A stretch of 64,000 nt of DNA from contig NZ_AP031572.1 of assembly GCF_040436315.1 (NCBI RefSeq), positions 2,418,001 through 2,482,000 of the forward strand, given 5' to 3'. Positions within the stretch are counted from its first letter, which is position 1, and each line of letters opens with the position of its first letter. Shown here piece after piece: positions 63,305 to 64,000 of the stretch. Under the pieces are notes generated by a model. The model was not told the DNA's origin. It did not search any database and saw only the letters and a program-made list of their open reading frames with translations. Made by a program: the position numbers and the translations under genes. The DNA is from Synechocystis sp. LKSZ1. GTDB lineage: Bacteria; Cyanobacteriota; Cyanobacteriia; Cyanobacteriales; Microcystaceae.

Positions 63305-64000
63305 GGTTTAACTGCCGTCAGGGCGCGATTGAGTTTACCACTGGCGTATCCTTCCAGATCGAGGGTGACATACACAAAACCAAGATCTTGAAAGGTCTGC
63401 ACCACTTCCGCTAGGGGAACATTGGCCACAAAGGCCTGAATGTCTTCTGGAGATAATTCAATACGAGCCGTGTCTTTTTCGGAACGCACCCGCAGATTTT
63501 GGTAGCCCCATTGGCGTAGGTAAATTTCGGCCCGACCAACCCGGCGGAGTTTTTCCACGGTAATTGCTTCACCGTAGGGAAAGCGGGAGCTAAGACAGGG
63601 CTGGGCCGGTTTATTCCACCAAGGCAGGCCTAACTGCTGGGACAGTTGCCGCACCTCCCATTTACTCAGGCCCACTTCGGCTAAAGGAGAACGGGCCCCC
63701 CGCTCCTGGGCCGCCTGGATACCTGGCCGATAGTCCTGGAGATCGTCTCCATTCACGCCATCCACCACGTAGGGATAACCCCGGTCCAGGGCCAGGGGTT
63801 TGAGGGTGTTGTGGAGTTCACTTTTGCAAAAATAACAGCGATTTTCGGGATTGGCGGTGTAGTTGGGATTCTCCATTTCCCGCGTTACCACCAGTTCATG
63901 GCGAATGCCGATCCACCGGGCCTGATCCTCCGCCTCCACTAATTCCTCCGGCAGAAGAGAGGGGGAAACCGCTGTGACTGCCAGGGCCTGGTCGCCCAGA
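63301..64000 (-). CDS. larE: ATP-dependent sacrificial sulfur transferase LarE family (5' part outside window)
   Basis: The frame is open from the right window edge through 63301, giving at least 232 C-terminal residues; the N-terminal PP-loop ATP-binding motif lies outside. The visible part has NRCYFCKSELHNTL, PYVVDGVNGDDLQDYRPGIQ, RSPLAEVGLSKWEVRQLSQQ and PAQPCLSSRFPYGEAITVEK. LarE donates sulfur to pyridinium dicarboxylate to build the nickel pincer cofactor of lactate racemase. Three cysteines (CYFC and the PCLSSR one) match the iron-sulfur-cluster type rather than the single-cysteine sacrificial type. Many genomes keep larE homologues without lactate racemase, so the in vivo role is open. 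Confidence 0.9.
   Translation of the reverse strand, partial: LGDQALAVTAVSPSLLPEELVEAEDQARWIGIRHELVVTREMENPNYTANPENRCYFCKSELHNTLKPLALDRGYPYVVDGVNGDDLQDYRPGIQAAQERGARSPLAEVGLSKWEVRQLSQQLGLPWWNKPAQPCLSSRFPYGEAITVEKLRRVGRAEIYLRQWGYQNLRVRSEKDTARIELSPEDIQAFVANVPLAEVVQTFQDLGFVYVTLDLEGYASGKLNRALTAVKP

Noticed and set aside
1-64000. CRISPR arrays, insertion sequences, prophage or rRNA operons
   Set aside because: No regularly spaced repeats, transposase frames, phage structural genes or rRNA sequence were recognised on reading the window.

Overview
The window is chromosomal DNA from an oxygenic cyanobacterium. It carries photosystem genes (psbN, psbH, psaI, psaL, psb32), a cyanobacterial NDH-1 subunit (ndhL), the NblS partner sipA, a class-B flavodiiron protein, menD for phylloquinone and an acetazolamide-resistance-type RNB protein (zam). 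Base composition is near 50% GC by eye. The sequence is rich in GGCC and poor in the HIP1 octamer. The pilL-C/alpha-mannosidase pair recalls slr0322-slr0323 of Synechocystis PCC 6803, so I infer a unicellular Synechocystis/Picosynechococcus-like lineage, not PCC 6803 itself. No insertion sequence, prophage, rRNA or CRISPR array is visible. Genes are densely packed on both strands, and eight convergent pairs overlap at their 3' ends.

Layout. 1-10.7 kb is mostly housekeeping: a truncated membrane protein, comB, der, a DUF177 gene, DUF3007 and ndhL, rplU-rpmA with a clear terminator, thrS, a TPR protein, sipA and era. 10.8-17.4 kb holds a CheA-like pilL-C kinase translationally coupled to a GH38 alpha-mannosidase. 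17.4-18.2 kb is divergent psbN/psbH followed by tatA. 18.3-24.4 kb holds a 2H-phosphoesterase-like protein, a peptide ABC permease, a nonsense-mutated Uma2 pseudogene, a NAGPA-like secreted enzyme and a mannose-6-phosphate isomerase-type cupin. 24.5-30.3 kb carries lysC, trpC, a DUF3153 lipoprotein and zam. 30.6-34 kb is one large photoreceptor-like hybrid histidine kinase.

34.5-42.3 kb carries ispH, an AI-2E-family exporter, a flavodiiron protein with non-canonical metal site, psaL-psaI, psb32, a pentapeptide-repeat protein and yraN. 42.4-56.6 kb holds pgi, a PfkB kinase, an alpha/beta hydrolase in AT-richer DNA, a MoaD-like carrier next to thrC, a second peptide permease, dapF, a glutathione S-transferase, menD with a PP2C phosphatase, a ComFB-domain protein and a Rieske oxygenase.

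56.9-61.7 kb is the most system-like region: a histidine kinase followed by a tight operon of type II NAD(P)H dehydrogenase, two DUF2231 membrane proteins and an oxidase subunit II that has lost most CuA ligands. Together these suggest an NAD(P)H-to-quinol-to-oxygen module around the alternative terminal oxidase. The operon runs into a convergent CAU tRNA gene, beyond which lies an internally deleted DHFR-like pseudogene. The window ends with a small HTH-like protein, an MlaF-type ATPase and a partial larE with three conserved cysteines.
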